A DNA stretch of 64,000 nucleotides, taken from the NCBI RefSeq assembly GCF_014199215.1, contig NZ_JACIJC010000004.1, forward strand, positions 124,001 through 188,000. The letters run 5' to 3'. Below, piece by piece: positions 1 to 8,056 of this stretch. The stretch comes from Sphingobium boeckii (lineage in GTDB: Bacteria > Pseudomonadota > Alphaproteobacteria > Sphingomonadales > Sphingomonadaceae). Under the pieces are notes generated by a model. That model saw only the letters and a list, made by a program, of their open reading frames with translations. It did no database searches and was not told the DNA's origin. The first letter of the stretch is position 1. Each line of letters starts with the position of its first letter. Made by a program: the position numbers and the translations under genes.

Positions 1-124
1 GAAGCTGGACGGGCACGGCGGCTGCGCCGAAGATCGGTGCCGCCAGAAATGCCGCGCCGGGGCGGATCATCATCAGCAGCCAGAGCCAGAGCTTGATCTC
101 CAGATCCGAAAACCCTGCCGGCAT
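1..124 (-). CDS. fliR: FliR, flagellar export gate protein (5' part only)
   Basis: Only the first 41 codons are in the window; the gene continues past the left edge. FliR is an integral membrane part of the flagellar type III export gate with FliP, FliQ, FlhA and FlhB. The visible residues begin MPAGFSDLEIKLWLWLLMM and continue into a hydrophobic stretch ending GAAAVPVQL, typical of FliR N-termini. The ATG shares its A with the fliQ stop codon (TGATG), so it is translationally coupled as the last visible gene of the fli operon. The gene order fliP-fliQ-fliR supports the call. Confidence 0.85.
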   Translation of the reverse strand, partial: MPAGFSDLEIKLWLWLLMMIRPGAAFLAAPIFGAAAVPVQL

Positions 125-396
125 CAGCGCACGATATCCGGGATGCGCGCAAAGATTTCCCGCGTGAAATCCGCCAGCAGGATGAGGATCGCGCTGCCCG
201 AAATGGCGAGCGCAATCGCGATTACGATCAGCTTGGGTACGAACGTCAGCGTGGCTTCGTTGATCGAGGTCGCGGCCTGGATCATGCCCAGAACGAGGCC
301 GACGATCAGCGCCGGGATCAAAATCGGCGCACAGGCCAGAGCCAGCACCCAGAGCGCCTGTTGCGCCACGCCCATGAAATAATCAGCGTCGGCCAT
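124..396 (-). CDS. fliQ: FliQ, flagellar export gate protein
   Basis: A 90-residue protein, the usual FliQ length, with two hydrophobic helices at about residues 14-40 and 50-75. FliQ builds the inner-membrane export gate with FliP and FliR and passes rod, hook and filament subunits. The GLVLGMIQAATSINEATL region after the first helix is the conserved FliQ loop. It lies 3 nt after fliP and overlaps the fliR start by one base. Confidence 0.95.
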   Translation of the reverse strand: MADADYFMGVAQQALWVLALACAPILIPALIVGLVLGMIQAATSINEATLTFVPKLIVIAIALAISGSAILILLADFTREIFARIPDIVR

Positions 397-399
397 CGC

Positions 400-1269
400 C
401 TATGTCACCGAAAAGGAGCCGGCGAGCGACCCCATGGTCAGCGCCCAGCCGTCCACCAGCACGAAGAGCAGCAGCTTGAACGGCATCGAGATGATCGAGG
501 GCGAGAGCATGACCATGCCCAGCGCCATGAGCGTGCTCGCCACCACGAGGTCGATGATCAGGAACGGCAGAAAGATCAGGAACCCGATCTGGAACGCGGT
601 TTTCAACTCGCTCGTGACGAAGGCTGGCAGCAGGATCGCGAAGGGAATATCCTTGGGCGTCGCGATCGCCGGTGATTTGGAGATATCCATGAACAACTTG
701 AGATCGGTCTGCCGCGTCTGCTTGACCATGAAGCCATGCAGCACCGTGCCGGAACGCGAGATCGCTTCCTCGATGCTGATCTGCCCAGCGCCATAGGGCG
801 TATAGGCGCTGTCCCTGATCTGATCGATTGAGGGCTTCATCACGAAAACCGAAAGAAACAGCGCCAGCCCGACCAGCACCTGATTGGGCGGAGTCTGTTG
901 CAATCCCAGCGCCTGGCGCAGGATCGAGAGGACGATGATGATGCGGGTAAAGCTCGTCATCATCAGCACCAGCGACGGCAGCACCGTCAGCAGGCTCATC
1001 AGGACGAGGATCTGCAGCGACAGGGAGAGCGGACGCCCATCGCCCGCGATCGTGCTCATCGCGCGATCGAGGCCGCCCGGCGCGACCTGTGCGAAAGCGG
1101 GCGTGGCGATGAGAAAGGATATCAGAAGAAGGACGATACTCGCTCCCCTCCATGCCTTCGTGGAGGGGGTGGGGGTGGCAACTTCCTTTAAGAAGGGAGG
1201 GCCACCCCCGCCCCCTCCAGCAAGGACTGGAGGGGAGAATGAAGCAGAAGGTCGCTTAAGCATCAGCAT
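400..1269 (-). CDS. fliP: FliP, flagellar export gate protein with unusual N-terminus
   Basis: FliP is the core pore subunit of the flagellar type III gate. The mature part, from about residue 61 (after ATPAFA), carries the conserved LTVLPSLVLMMTSFTRIIIV and LALFLSVFVMKP segments and later membrane helices. FliP normally has a cleaved signal peptide. Here its positively charged region is about 42 residues long, because codons 12-42 lie inside a palindromic repeat (1143-1237) and encode a run of glycines, prolines and threonines. No ATG, GTG or TTG occurs in frame between that repeat and the hydrophobic core, so translation must begin upstream, at 1269 or 1263. The start overlaps the end of fliO. 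Confidence 0.93.
   Translation of the reverse strand: MLMLKRPSASFSPPVLAGGGGGGPPFLKEVATPTPSTKAWRGASIVLLLISFLIATPAFAQVAPGGLDRAMSTIAGDGRPLSLSLQILVLMSLLTVLPSLVLMMTSFTRIIIVLSILRQALGLQQTPPNQVLVGLALFLSVFVMKPSIDQIRDSAYTPYGAGQISIEEAISRSGTVLHGFMVKQTRQTDLKLFMDISKSPAIATPKDIPFAILLPAFVTSELKTAFQIGFLIFLPFLIIDLVVASTLMALGMVMLSPSIISMPFKLLLFVLVDGWALTMGSLAGSFSVT
1143..1237. repeat. Palindromic REP-like element inside fliP
   Basis: A 95-bp compound palindrome. Each end is a perfect hairpin with the arms CCCCTCCA and TGGAGGGG around an 8-nt loop. Between them a G-rich strand (GGTGGGGGTGGC) faces a C-rich one (GCCACCCCCGCC). Its layout suggests a small non-autonomous mobile palindrome. It is read through in frame by fliP. 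Confidence 0.75.
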
Positions 1270-1546
1270 CCAGATCAGGCACTTCGAATACCGCAGGCTT
1301 GGGTTCTTCGGCGATCAGATCGATCCGGCCGCGTGTTACCGACAGCAAAAGGCGACGCTCGCCGAATTCGACCAGAGCGAGCCGGCCTGCCGTGCCCATC
1401 GGGATCGCATCGATCACGTTCAGATGGCGCACGCGCCGGTTGACCGTGAGATCGGGGCCGACCTTGCGCCACAGCCACAAAGCGCCGACCGCCATGCCCG
1501 CCACAAGCGGGAGCAGGATCAACATGCGCACGACATAATCGAACAT
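1256..1546 (-). CDS. fliO: FliO, flagellar export-gate assembly protein
   Basis: About 96 residues, small as FliO usually is. There is one N-terminal membrane helix (about residues 5-27, LILLPLVAGMAVGALWLW) followed by a soluble domain with the GTAGRLALVEFGERRLLLSV pattern of FliO/YscJ-associated proteins. FliO helps FliP assemble in the membrane. The ATG at 1546 shares a base with the fliN stop; a GTG one codon upstream is possible. Its position between fliN and fliP is canonical and its 3' end overlaps the fliP start. Confidence 0.88.
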   Translation of the reverse strand: MFDYVVRMLILLPLVAGMAVGALWLWRKVGPDLTVNRRVRHLNVIDAIPMGTAGRLALVEFGERRLLLSVTRGRIDLIAEEPKPAVFEVPDLDADA

Positions 1547-1860
1547 CACAGGCGCCGTTCGACCCCGGCCATCCGCGTTTCCGTGCCGACGACATCGACG
1601 ACCCGGACTCCGAAGCGACCATTGACCGTGACCACTTCGCCGCGCGCGACGAGCGTGCCATTCACCAGGATATCGAGCAATTCACTCGCCTGACGATCCA
1701 GTTCGACCACGCTGCCTTCGGCAAGCTCGAGCAATTCGGCAAGGCGAAGCGAGGTATTGCCCACTTCAACCGAGAGACGCAGCGGGATATCCGCCAGCAG
1801 CCGCATATTGTGCAGCGAATCTGCCTCGGGCGCGATCATATGTTCGGACAAGTCACTCAT
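1546..1860 (-). CDS. fliN: FliN, flagellar C-ring switch protein
   Basis: 104 residues. The start is the ATG at 1860, which overlaps the fliM stop (ATGA); a longer frame exists but runs into fliM. The C-terminal SpoA/FliN domain is clear, from IPLRLSVEVGNTSLRLAEL through LDILVNGTLVARGEVVTVN to FGVRVVDVV. FliN forms the base of the C-ring with FliM, where switch signals and export cargo dock. The N-terminal extension is only about 24 residues. Confidence 0.94.
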   Translation of the reverse strand: MSDLSEHMIAPEADSLHNMRLLADIPLRLSVEVGNTSLRLAELLELAEGSVVELDRQASELLDILVNGTLVARGEVVTVNGRFGVRVVDVVGTETRMAGVERRL

Positions 1861-2831
1861 GAAATCTGGCCTTTCTCGATAGTGTCGATGAGCAGCGCGG
1901 CCTGCCCGTCCTTTTCGCCAATGGTCCCCATCGCAAAGCGACGGTTGGCGACGAGCAGCGGAACCTTGGCGCTGACCGAAATGGGAATGACGTCGCCGGG
2001 CTTGAGCGACATGAGCTGCGCCGCCGAAATCTTCGGCCGCGCCAGCACGCTGCGCACGGGCAGGCGCACTTCGTTCAACGCCTGCGCCATGCGATTGCGC
2101 CATTGCGCATCCGCGGGGCCGGCTTCGTCATGCACCTTGGCGGTGAGCGACCCTTCCACAGCACGGAGCGAACCCAGCGGATACAGGATTGCGATGCTGG
2201 TCGCGCGGCCATGCGCGGGCGTGATCGTGAAGCGCTGGATCACCACCGATTCCTCCGGACGGAAGAGATTGGCGAAAATCGCATTGGTGTCCCGCGACGC
2301 TAGCGTTGGCGTCAGCGCAACGATTTCGCCCCAGGATTCGACCAGCGCCTGCATGATCGAATCGGTCATCTTCATGATCACCGCATCTTCGGATGGCGTG
2401 AATTCGGCGTGACGTCGCGCACTGGGAATACCAGTGCCGCCAAAGAAGATATCGACCACGCTGGCCACGAAATCCGGCTGGATCTTCACCAGCACGCCGC
2501 CTTTGAGCGGCCGCACGCGATAGAAATTCAGGCTCGTGAAATCGGGCAGGTCGCCGCGCCAATGTTCAAAGCGCACCGTCTCGATCGGCTCGGCCACGAT
2601 TTTCGTGCGCCCCTGCACCAATGGCTCGACAACCTGACGCAAGCGCCGCGCCATCTTTTCGCCGATGCGCTCCAGCCCCGGCATCCAGGCCGTCGGCTTG
2701 GAATCGTGCACGCCCAGCGAGAATGGCTCGACCTTGGGAATATCGGAGGCGATGCCGCCCACCTGGTTCAGCTCGTCCATCAGTGCCGATGCCTCCGCGC
2801 CGGTCAGCGCCGCTTTCTTGATCTTGCTCAC
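1857..2831 (-). CDS. fliM: FliM, flagellar motor switch protein
   Basis: 324 residues, the normal length. FliM links FliG to FliN and receives phospho-CheY. The middle domain (about residues 45-225) contains the FYRVRPLKGGVLVKIQPDFV and DIFFGGTG segments, and the C-terminal SpoA domain runs from about 240 to 320 (LKPGDVIPISVSAKVPLLVA). The N-terminal CheY-binding motif, usually LSQxEIDALL, appears only as the degenerate LTGAEASALM. It overlaps fliL and fliN by 4 nt each. Confidence 0.95.
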   Translation of the reverse strand: MSKIKKAALTGAEASALMDELNQVGGIASDIPKVEPFSLGVHDSKPTAWMPGLERIGEKMARRLRQVVEPLVQGRTKIVAEPIETVRFEHWRGDLPDFTSLNFYRVRPLKGGVLVKIQPDFVASVVDIFFGGTGIPSARRHAEFTPSEDAVIMKMTDSIMQALVESWGEIVALTPTLASRDTNAIFANLFRPEESVVIQRFTITPAHGRATSIAILYPLGSLRAVEGSLTAKVHDEAGPADAQWRNRMAQALNEVRLPVRSVLARPKISAAQLMSLKPGDVIPISVSAKVPLLVANRRFAMGTIGEKDGQAALLIDTIEKGQIS

Positions 2832-3406
2832 TGGATCACGAAATTCGTGAAATAGACATTGTCTATCCCGCCGAACCCTTCCTTTTCCTCCAAGGCCTTG
2901 TTGATCGCCACCTTGAGTGCACGCAGAAGCTGCCTTTTGCCTTCGGGCGTCGCCACGGCATCGATGCCCTGATCCGACAGGGTCATCAACACCGCCGAGC
3001 GGATCGGAATCTCGTTCTTGGTGAGATTTTCGATTACGCGGTTATCATAATTGGTCGAAACCCCGATGGAGACCTGCATGAAGCCATCGGTATCCGCCAG
3101 ATTGGCGGTGAAATTCTTCTCGATCTCGTAATAGCTCGTCTGGAATTTGGATTTTTCCTTGCCCGCTGCCGCCGCACCGGAATGCTCGATCGCATTTTCC
3201 TTCATCACGAGCTGGGGCTTGTTGGGGTCTTCCTTGTGTGCCTCATCCTTGCCGCCGCCGACCAGGCCGGAGCCATAGGCATAAATGCCCGCAACCGCCC
3301 CGCCGCCGCCGAGTATGGCAACGCCGGCTACGAGCAATGCGATCTTCTTCAGACCGCCGCCCTTCTTTTTCATCGGCGCATCGGCCTCTTTGGGTGCATC
3401 ACTCAT
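2828..3406 (-). CDS. fliL: FliL, stator-associated flagellar protein
   Basis: 192 residues. A short cytoplasmic tail rich in K and G (residues 1-20) is followed by one membrane helix (about 21-45) and a periplasmic stomatin-like FliL domain at about 85-190, with FTANLADTDGFMQVSIGVS and the C-terminal VYFTNFVIQ typical of the family. FliL surrounds the stators at the basal body and supports torque. It lies between fliK and fliM; its stop overlaps the fliM start. Confidence 0.94.
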   Translation of the reverse strand: MSDAPKEADAPMKKKGGGLKKIALLVAGVAILGGGGAVAGIYAYGSGLVGGGKDEAHKEDPNKPQLVMKENAIEHSGAAAAGKEKSKFQTSYYEIEKNFTANLADTDGFMQVSIGVSTNYDNRVIENLTKNEIPIRSAVLMTLSDQGIDAVATPEGKRQLLRALKVAINKALEEKEGFGGIDNVYFTNFVIQ

Positions 3407-3420
3407 CTCTGGTCATCCTG

Positions 3421-4635
3421 TCATGCAAAGCGTTCGTTCGAGGGCCGGGCGGTGGTCTCCGCCGTTTCGCCATCGAACGTCTGATCGCGGTTGAATATTA
3501 CGGGTTCCTGAGGCGCGTTGCGACCGCCCCCGCTGGATTGCTGGCCCAGATCGACGTGCGATTCGGCAATGCGCACGCCCTGCGCGCGCGCTTCGGCGAT
3601 CAGCCTGGGTTGCGCGTCGGCAAGGATCAGGCGCGCGGCCTCGGTCTCGGTCGTCATCCGCATGGACAGGCCGTCACTGCCATTGGCCATGTCGATCTGC
3701 AAACTGCCCAGATGGTCGGGATCGAGCCGGAAGCGCAGGCGGCCTTCGCCATTGGCAAGCTGGGCGATATCCTTGGCCGCGCGATCGATCCACTGCGCAT
3801 CGCGCGCCACATCGAGCCGGGTCTCCAGCGATTGCGAGGCGAGTTCGGTTTGGATAGCGGCGATATCGCTGACGGGCGCAGGCGTGGCGACATTGATCGC
3901 GCCCGGCGTCTGTTTGTGCAGCAGGATGACGGGGGCCGCATCCACCTTGGTCAGGAGCATTTCGGTCTCCCCGGGCAGCGTGGATGCCGCCGGAGCCTCC
4001 ACCTTCGCATCCAGAGTGAACGGATGCGCTGCCGCTTGGTCGGAAACCGGCACGGCAAAAGTCGCTTCGGTCGCTTTAGCCGGCTTGCCGGTGCGCGGCG
4101 ACACGGGCTGTGCAACCACATTCTGAAAGATTGCCGGCGCGGCGATTGCGGCGGCGGCTTCTGCCTTTATCGACGTCGCCGGCATCTGTACGGGCACCTG
4201 CGTGCCGACAGCCGCCAATATGGCGGCCACATCCGGAGTGGTTTGTGGTGTCGCTGACAGCGCTTGCGGCGCGGCAGGGGCAGCTGTTTCCGCCGCAATT
4301 TCGGTTTCCGCCTGACCGTCCGCCGTCACCGTCGTGGTCTGGACGGCTTCACCCTCTGGCGCGGTCACCTTGATCGTACCCGGCAAAGCCGGCGCCGTTT
4401 CGGGTTTGACGAGGGACAATGCAGGGGAAGGCGTTTCCGCCTTGGGTACCGCGGGCTGGAACGAGATCGGCGTCATCTTGCCGGGCTGTGACGCGGCCTG
4501 CTGGCCCGCCTGCGGCAGCGTGAGCGAGGCCATCAACTGATCGAACGCGGTGGCACCCGCCGTCTCGCCGCTGGGCGAGGCCGCGGGGACTGCGCCCAGC
4601 ATCTGATCGAGTGACGGCAGGGTGCGTGCAATCAT
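3421..4635 (-). CDS. fliK: FliK, hook-length control protein
   Basis: 404 residues. The first 270 or so are low-complexity and rich in A, T, P and Q, as expected for the secreted molecular-ruler part. The C-terminal domain (about 285-375) matches the FliK switch domain, with LRFRLDPDHLGSLQIDM and a following MRMTTETEAARLILADAQPRL region. FliK measures the hook and makes FlhB change export specificity. The start overlaps the fliJ stop. The ruler length cannot be judged by homology because this part varies freely. Confidence 0.9.
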   Translation of the reverse strand: MIARTLPSLDQMLGAVPAASPSGETAGATAFDQLMASLTLPQAGQQAASQPGKMTPISFQPAVPKAETPSPALSLVKPETAPALPGTIKVTAPEGEAVQTTTVTADGQAETEIAAETAAPAAPQALSATPQTTPDVAAILAAVGTQVPVQMPATSIKAEAAAAIAAPAIFQNVVAQPVSPRTGKPAKATEATFAVPVSDQAAAHPFTLDAKVEAPAASTLPGETEMLLTKVDAAPVILLHKQTPGAINVATPAPVSDIAAIQTELASQSLETRLDVARDAQWIDRAAKDIAQLANGEGRLRFRLDPDHLGSLQIDMANGSDGLSMRMTTETEAARLILADAQPRLIAEARAQGVRIAESHVDLGQQSSGGGRNAPQEPVIFNRDQTFDGETAETTARPSNERFA

Positions 4636-5063
4636 GATATGTCTCCAAATCCGCGGTTGCGAACGCGGGTGCGGAACGGCGTCTCACGACGACGCTCCAT
4701 GGCTTCGTTCAATTGCGCCTGCGCCTGAACCTCTAGCCGGTCTGCGCTTTCCTGGCGGATGCGCGCTTCGATCCGTGCCAGCGAGCTTTCGAGCGCACTC
4801 GCCTTCGCTCCACTGATCGCATCGGCAAGGCCGGTGCGGGCATCGCGCAGCCGTTGCGCCAGTTCGCCTGCATTCGAAAGCGCCGCGCCAAACATCGAGC
4901 CCGCCGATGGCGTGAGATCGGTGGCGAGGCGATGAAGCCGCGAAGAATGCTCTTCCAGCACGATTACGCGGCCTTCCGCCTCGGCCGCGCTGGCGGAGGC
5001 GCGCGCGTGCTCGATCTTGCGGACGCGCGCGATGCGGGCGCGGCGCTGGGTCAGGCTCTTCAC
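4632..5063 (-). CDS. fliJ: FliJ, flagellar export chaperone escort
   Basis: 143 residues, almost entirely predicted coiled coil rich in R, E, A and L, and placed directly after fliI. FliJ is the stalk of the export ATPase and links FliI to FlhA. Sequence conservation in this family is low, so the call rests on length, helical character and position. It begins with GTG, overlapping the fliI stop as GTGA. Confidence 0.85.
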   Translation of the reverse strand: MKSLTQRRARIARVRKIEHARASASAAEAEGRVIVLEEHSSRLHRLATDLTPSAGSMFGAALSNAGELAQRLRDARTGLADAISGAKASALESSLARIEARIRQESADRLEVQAQAQLNEAMERRRETPFRTRVRNRGFGDIS

Positions 5064-6388
5064 AGGCCAAATCCTTCCATCAGGTCGGCACGGCTATCGT
5101 TGAAGCCGATCGAATCCTTCTGCCCCTGCCGGATGAAGGCCAGCAATTCCGGACGGCGCTCGATCGCTTCGTCGATCGCAGGATCGCTGCCAGCGCGATA
5201 AGCACCCATCAGGATGAGATCGCGATTTTCCTCATAATCGGACCAGATCCGGCGAAACGCCGTCGCGGCCGCCAGATGCTGCGGGGTCACGATATCGGAC
5301 ATCACGCGGCTGAGCGAACGACCGATATCGATCGCGGGATAGACGCCCTGCTCGGCGAGCGTGCGGACCATCACGAAATGACCGTCCACGATCGCGCGTG
5401 CGGAATCGACCACGGGATCCTCCAGATCGCCGCCGTCCGCCAGCACTGTATAAATTGCGGTGATCGAACCGCCATTGCGGCTGTCGACGCCGGCACGCTC
5501 CACGAGACGCGGAATGATCGCCAGTGCCGAGGGCGGATAACCCTTCATGGTCGGCGGTTCGCCCAGAGACAGTCCAATTTCGCGCTGCGCATGGGCGACG
5601 CGGGTGAGGCTATCCATCAGCAGCAGGACGCGAAGACCCTGCGCGCGGAAATATTCGGCAATCGCGGTGGCGCGCATCGCGGCGCGGATCCGCAAGACCG
5701 GCGGGTGATCGGCCGGAACCGCCACGACCACGGAACGGGCACGCGCGGCACCCGTCAGCTTGGTCTGCAGGAAATCGGTGACCTCTCGGCTGCGCTCGCC
5801 AACAAGTCCCACCACGACGACATCCACCGCGGCCCCCGCCACGATCTGCCCCATCAGAACGGATTTGCCGACGCCGGACCCCGCGACCAGCGCAATGCGC
5901 TGCCCCACGCCCACGGTGAGCAGCGCATTGATCGCGCGCACGCCGACATCGAAGGTTTCGGTGACGCGCGCGCGCTGCATCGGGTTGCCGGGGCGGCCCG
6001 CGAGCGGCCAGAGTTGCGTGTTGCCGAGCGGCCCCAGGCCATCGATCGGCTGGCCCAGCGCATCCACCACGCGGCCAAGCAGGCTTTCACCCACTTCAGC
6101 GCCGCCGCCATAGCCATCGGGCTCGACTCGCGCACCGCAGATCAGCGAACGATCCGGGTCCAGCGCCATCAGCAAGGCACGATCGCCGCGAAAACCAACG
6201 ACTTCGGCGCGTACCGGATGACCATCCGAATCCGCAATCCGCGCGCTCGATCCCATCGGCTGCACGAAACCGGTCGCTTCCAGCATCATGCCATCGAACG
6301 CCGCCAGCCGGCCCACGCGCCGCGGGCCGAGCGACGCGACGTCGATCGACTCCAGCAATGTGCGGGCATGGGCGGCGAGATGGCTCAT
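5060..6388 (-). CDS. fliI: FliI, flagellum-specific ATP synthase
   Basis: 442 residues from the ATG at 6388, which overlaps the fliH stop; an in-frame ATG 24 codons upstream would lie inside fliH and is not favoured. The Walker A motif GSGVGKS is at residues 170-176, and LLLMDSLTRVAHAQREIGL is the FliI/YscN Walker B region. FliI energises substrate unloading at the type III export gate. Length and motifs are standard. Confidence 0.97.
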   Translation of the reverse strand: MSHLAAHARTLLESIDVASLGPRRVGRLAAFDGMMLEATGFVQPMGSSARIADSDGHPVRAEVVGFRGDRALLMALDPDRSLICGARVEPDGYGGGAEVGESLLGRVVDALGQPIDGLGPLGNTQLWPLAGRPGNPMQRARVTETFDVGVRAINALLTVGVGQRIALVAGSGVGKSVLMGQIVAGAAVDVVVVGLVGERSREVTDFLQTKLTGAARARSVVVAVPADHPPVLRIRAAMRATAIAEYFRAQGLRVLLLMDSLTRVAHAQREIGLSLGEPPTMKGYPPSALAIIPRLVERAGVDSRNGGSITAIYTVLADGGDLEDPVVDSARAIVDGHFVMVRTLAEQGVYPAIDIGRSLSRVMSDIVTPQHLAAATAFRRIWSDYEENRDLILMGAYRAGSDPAIDEAIERRPELLAFIRQGQKDSIGFNDSRADLMEGFGL

Positions 6389-7029
6389 TGCGAGATGCCC
6401 ATTCTCTCCAGCGCCTGACGCAGCTTTTCCAGACCTACGTCGGGGCCGTCTTCCACCCATCCAGTGCCCGTTTCCACGAAGACCGAGCCGGGCAACATGC
6501 CGGCATCGGGGATGATCTCCACATCGAGATCAGCACCCTCCAGGCGTTTGATATCATCGGGGTGCAGCCGCATCCGGCGCGGCGCAGACGCATCCGCGAT
6601 CAACTGCGCAACCACGGCCACCCGCTTGTCCAGCAGATCGGCGTCGATCACCGCTTCGCCCACGATCTGACGGACGAGCCGATCGACGGTTTCCGCAAGC
6701 AGCGATGCCAGTTCCGCAGGCGGCTCGGGCCGGTATTGCTCCAGCATTTCGGCCAGCCGTGCGACGGCTTCCCGCTCCGCCCCGACCTCGAGCTCCACCG
6801 TGCGACGGCCTTCATTATAGCCATCGGCAAAGGCGATATCGCGAATGGAATCGAGGTTGATCGTGGTTTCAACGGGTTCCCGCTGCACCAGCGTGGCGCT
6901 GCTTTCAAAGCCTGACGAGAATTTCTCTGTCCAGGGCACGAACGGCGGACGTTCCTTCGTGCCCGTCAGATCCATGGCATTGAGCGTGGATGCGCCGCGT
7001 GCTGCATCGGGTTTCCAGAACTCAGACAT
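6385..7029 (-). CDS. fliH: FliH, regulator of the flagellar export ATPase
   Basis: 214 residues placed between fliG and fliI. The N-terminal half is variable and ends in a helical region rich in E and A. The C-terminal part (about residues 110-205) has the VDRLVRQIVGEAVIDADLL and DDIKRLEGADLDVEIIPDAG patterns and the final LEKLRQALERMG of the FliH/HrpE family. FliH binds and inhibits FliI and anchors it at the C-ring. Confidence 0.92.
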   Translation of the reverse strand: MSEFWKPDAARGASTLNAMDLTGTKERPPFVPWTEKFSSGFESSATLVQREPVETTINLDSIRDIAFADGYNEGRRTVELEVGAEREAVARLAEMLEQYRPEPPAELASLLAETVDRLVRQIVGEAVIDADLLDKRVAVVAQLIADASAPRRMRLHPDDIKRLEGADLDVEIIPDAGMLPGSVFVETGTGWVEDGPDVGLEKLRQALERMGISQ

Positions 7030-8056
7030 AGTCCTCGCCCTTGCCCCCCAGCATGATCGCGCCAGAATCGGCGAGACGGCGGGCGACAGTCAGCATTTCG
7101 CGCTGCGCTTCCTGCACTTCGGCCAAGCGGGTCGGGCCACGGTCGGCCATTTCGTCCTGGATCGATTGCGCGGCGCGGCTGGACATGCAGCCCAGCATCT
7201 TGTTGCGCAACTTTTCCTCCGCGCCCTTGAGCGCAAGCACGAGAATGTCGTTTTCCACCGCACGCAGCAATGCGCCGAGACTTTTCTCGTCCAGTTCCAT
7301 GAGGTTATCGAAGATGAACATCTCGTCTTCAATCGTGCGCGCCAGCGTCTTGTCCAGCTTGACGAGGCCACGGACGATCCGCTGCTCACTGGTCTTGCGG
7401 GTGCCGTTCACGATCTTGGCGGCTTCGGACGGCCCGCCGCGACGAGAGGTGGCTCCGGCGGAATTGGAGCGTTCCACCATCTTGAGCATCACGCGCTCGA
7501 GTTCATCCAGCGCATCACCCGTCACGGGGCGCAAAGTCGCGATGCGATAGACGATATCGGCCTGGCAATCATCATCCAGCATCTGCAGCACTTCGGCTGC
7601 GACGCCCGATTCCAGATGCGCCATCACGAGGGCGGCCACTTGCGGATGCTCATGCTCGATCACCGAAGCGATCGTGCGCGTATCCATCCATTTCAGCGCT
7701 TCCAATGAACTGAAGCGCTCGATCGGCGTGATGCGCGAAAGCACGTTATCTGCACGGTCAGACCCCAAAGCCTTTTCCATCATGCCGCGGATTTGCTTGT
7801 CCGCGCTAAAGCCGATCGTTGTACGGGCGCGGGCGCGCTGCACGAACAGATCGAGCACGTTGGACACCTGGCCTTCGGAAACATCGGCTACGGCAAACAT
7901 CGCGCCGCCAAGTTGCTCCACTTCGTCCGGGCCAAGACGCCCCAGCACATCGGCGGCTTCGGCTTCATCAAGCAGCATCAGGAAGATCGCAGCGGCTTCG
8001 CTGCCCTTCATCGGCTCTTCGGGGATATCGGCAAGGTCTGCAAAATCAGTCGCCAC
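7022..8056 (-). CDS. fliG: FliG, flagellar motor switch and torque protein
   Basis: 344 residues. FliG couples the MS-ring (FliF) to FliM and contacts the stator. The middle-domain EHPQ motif is present (EHEHPQVAALVMAHL, about residues 132-146). The C-terminal torque domain carries alternating charged residues in KGAEEKLRNKMLGCMSSRAA and IQDEMADRGP. The N-terminal region, about 20 residues longer than the classical start, begins at a GTG overlapping the fliF 3' end. Confidence 0.96.
   Translation of the reverse strand: MATDFADLADIPEEPMKGSEAAAIFLMLLDEAEAADVLGRLGPDEVEQLGGAMFAVADVSEGQVSNVLDLFVQRARARTTIGFSADKQIRGMMEKALGSDRADNVLSRITPIERFSSLEALKWMDTRTIASVIEHEHPQVAALVMAHLESGVAAEVLQMLDDDCQADIVYRIATLRPVTGDALDELERVMLKMVERSNSAGATSRRGGPSEAAKIVNGTRKTSEQRIVRGLVKLDKTLARTIEDEMFIFDNLMELDEKSLGALLRAVENDILVLALKGAEEKLRNKMLGCMSSRAAQSIQDEMADRGPTRLAEVQEAQREMLTVARRLADSGAIMLGGKGEDYV

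Noticed and set aside
5276-6418. 380-codon plus-strand frame
   Set aside because: Antisense to fliI; composition dominated by R, H, A and D, as a shadow frame would be.
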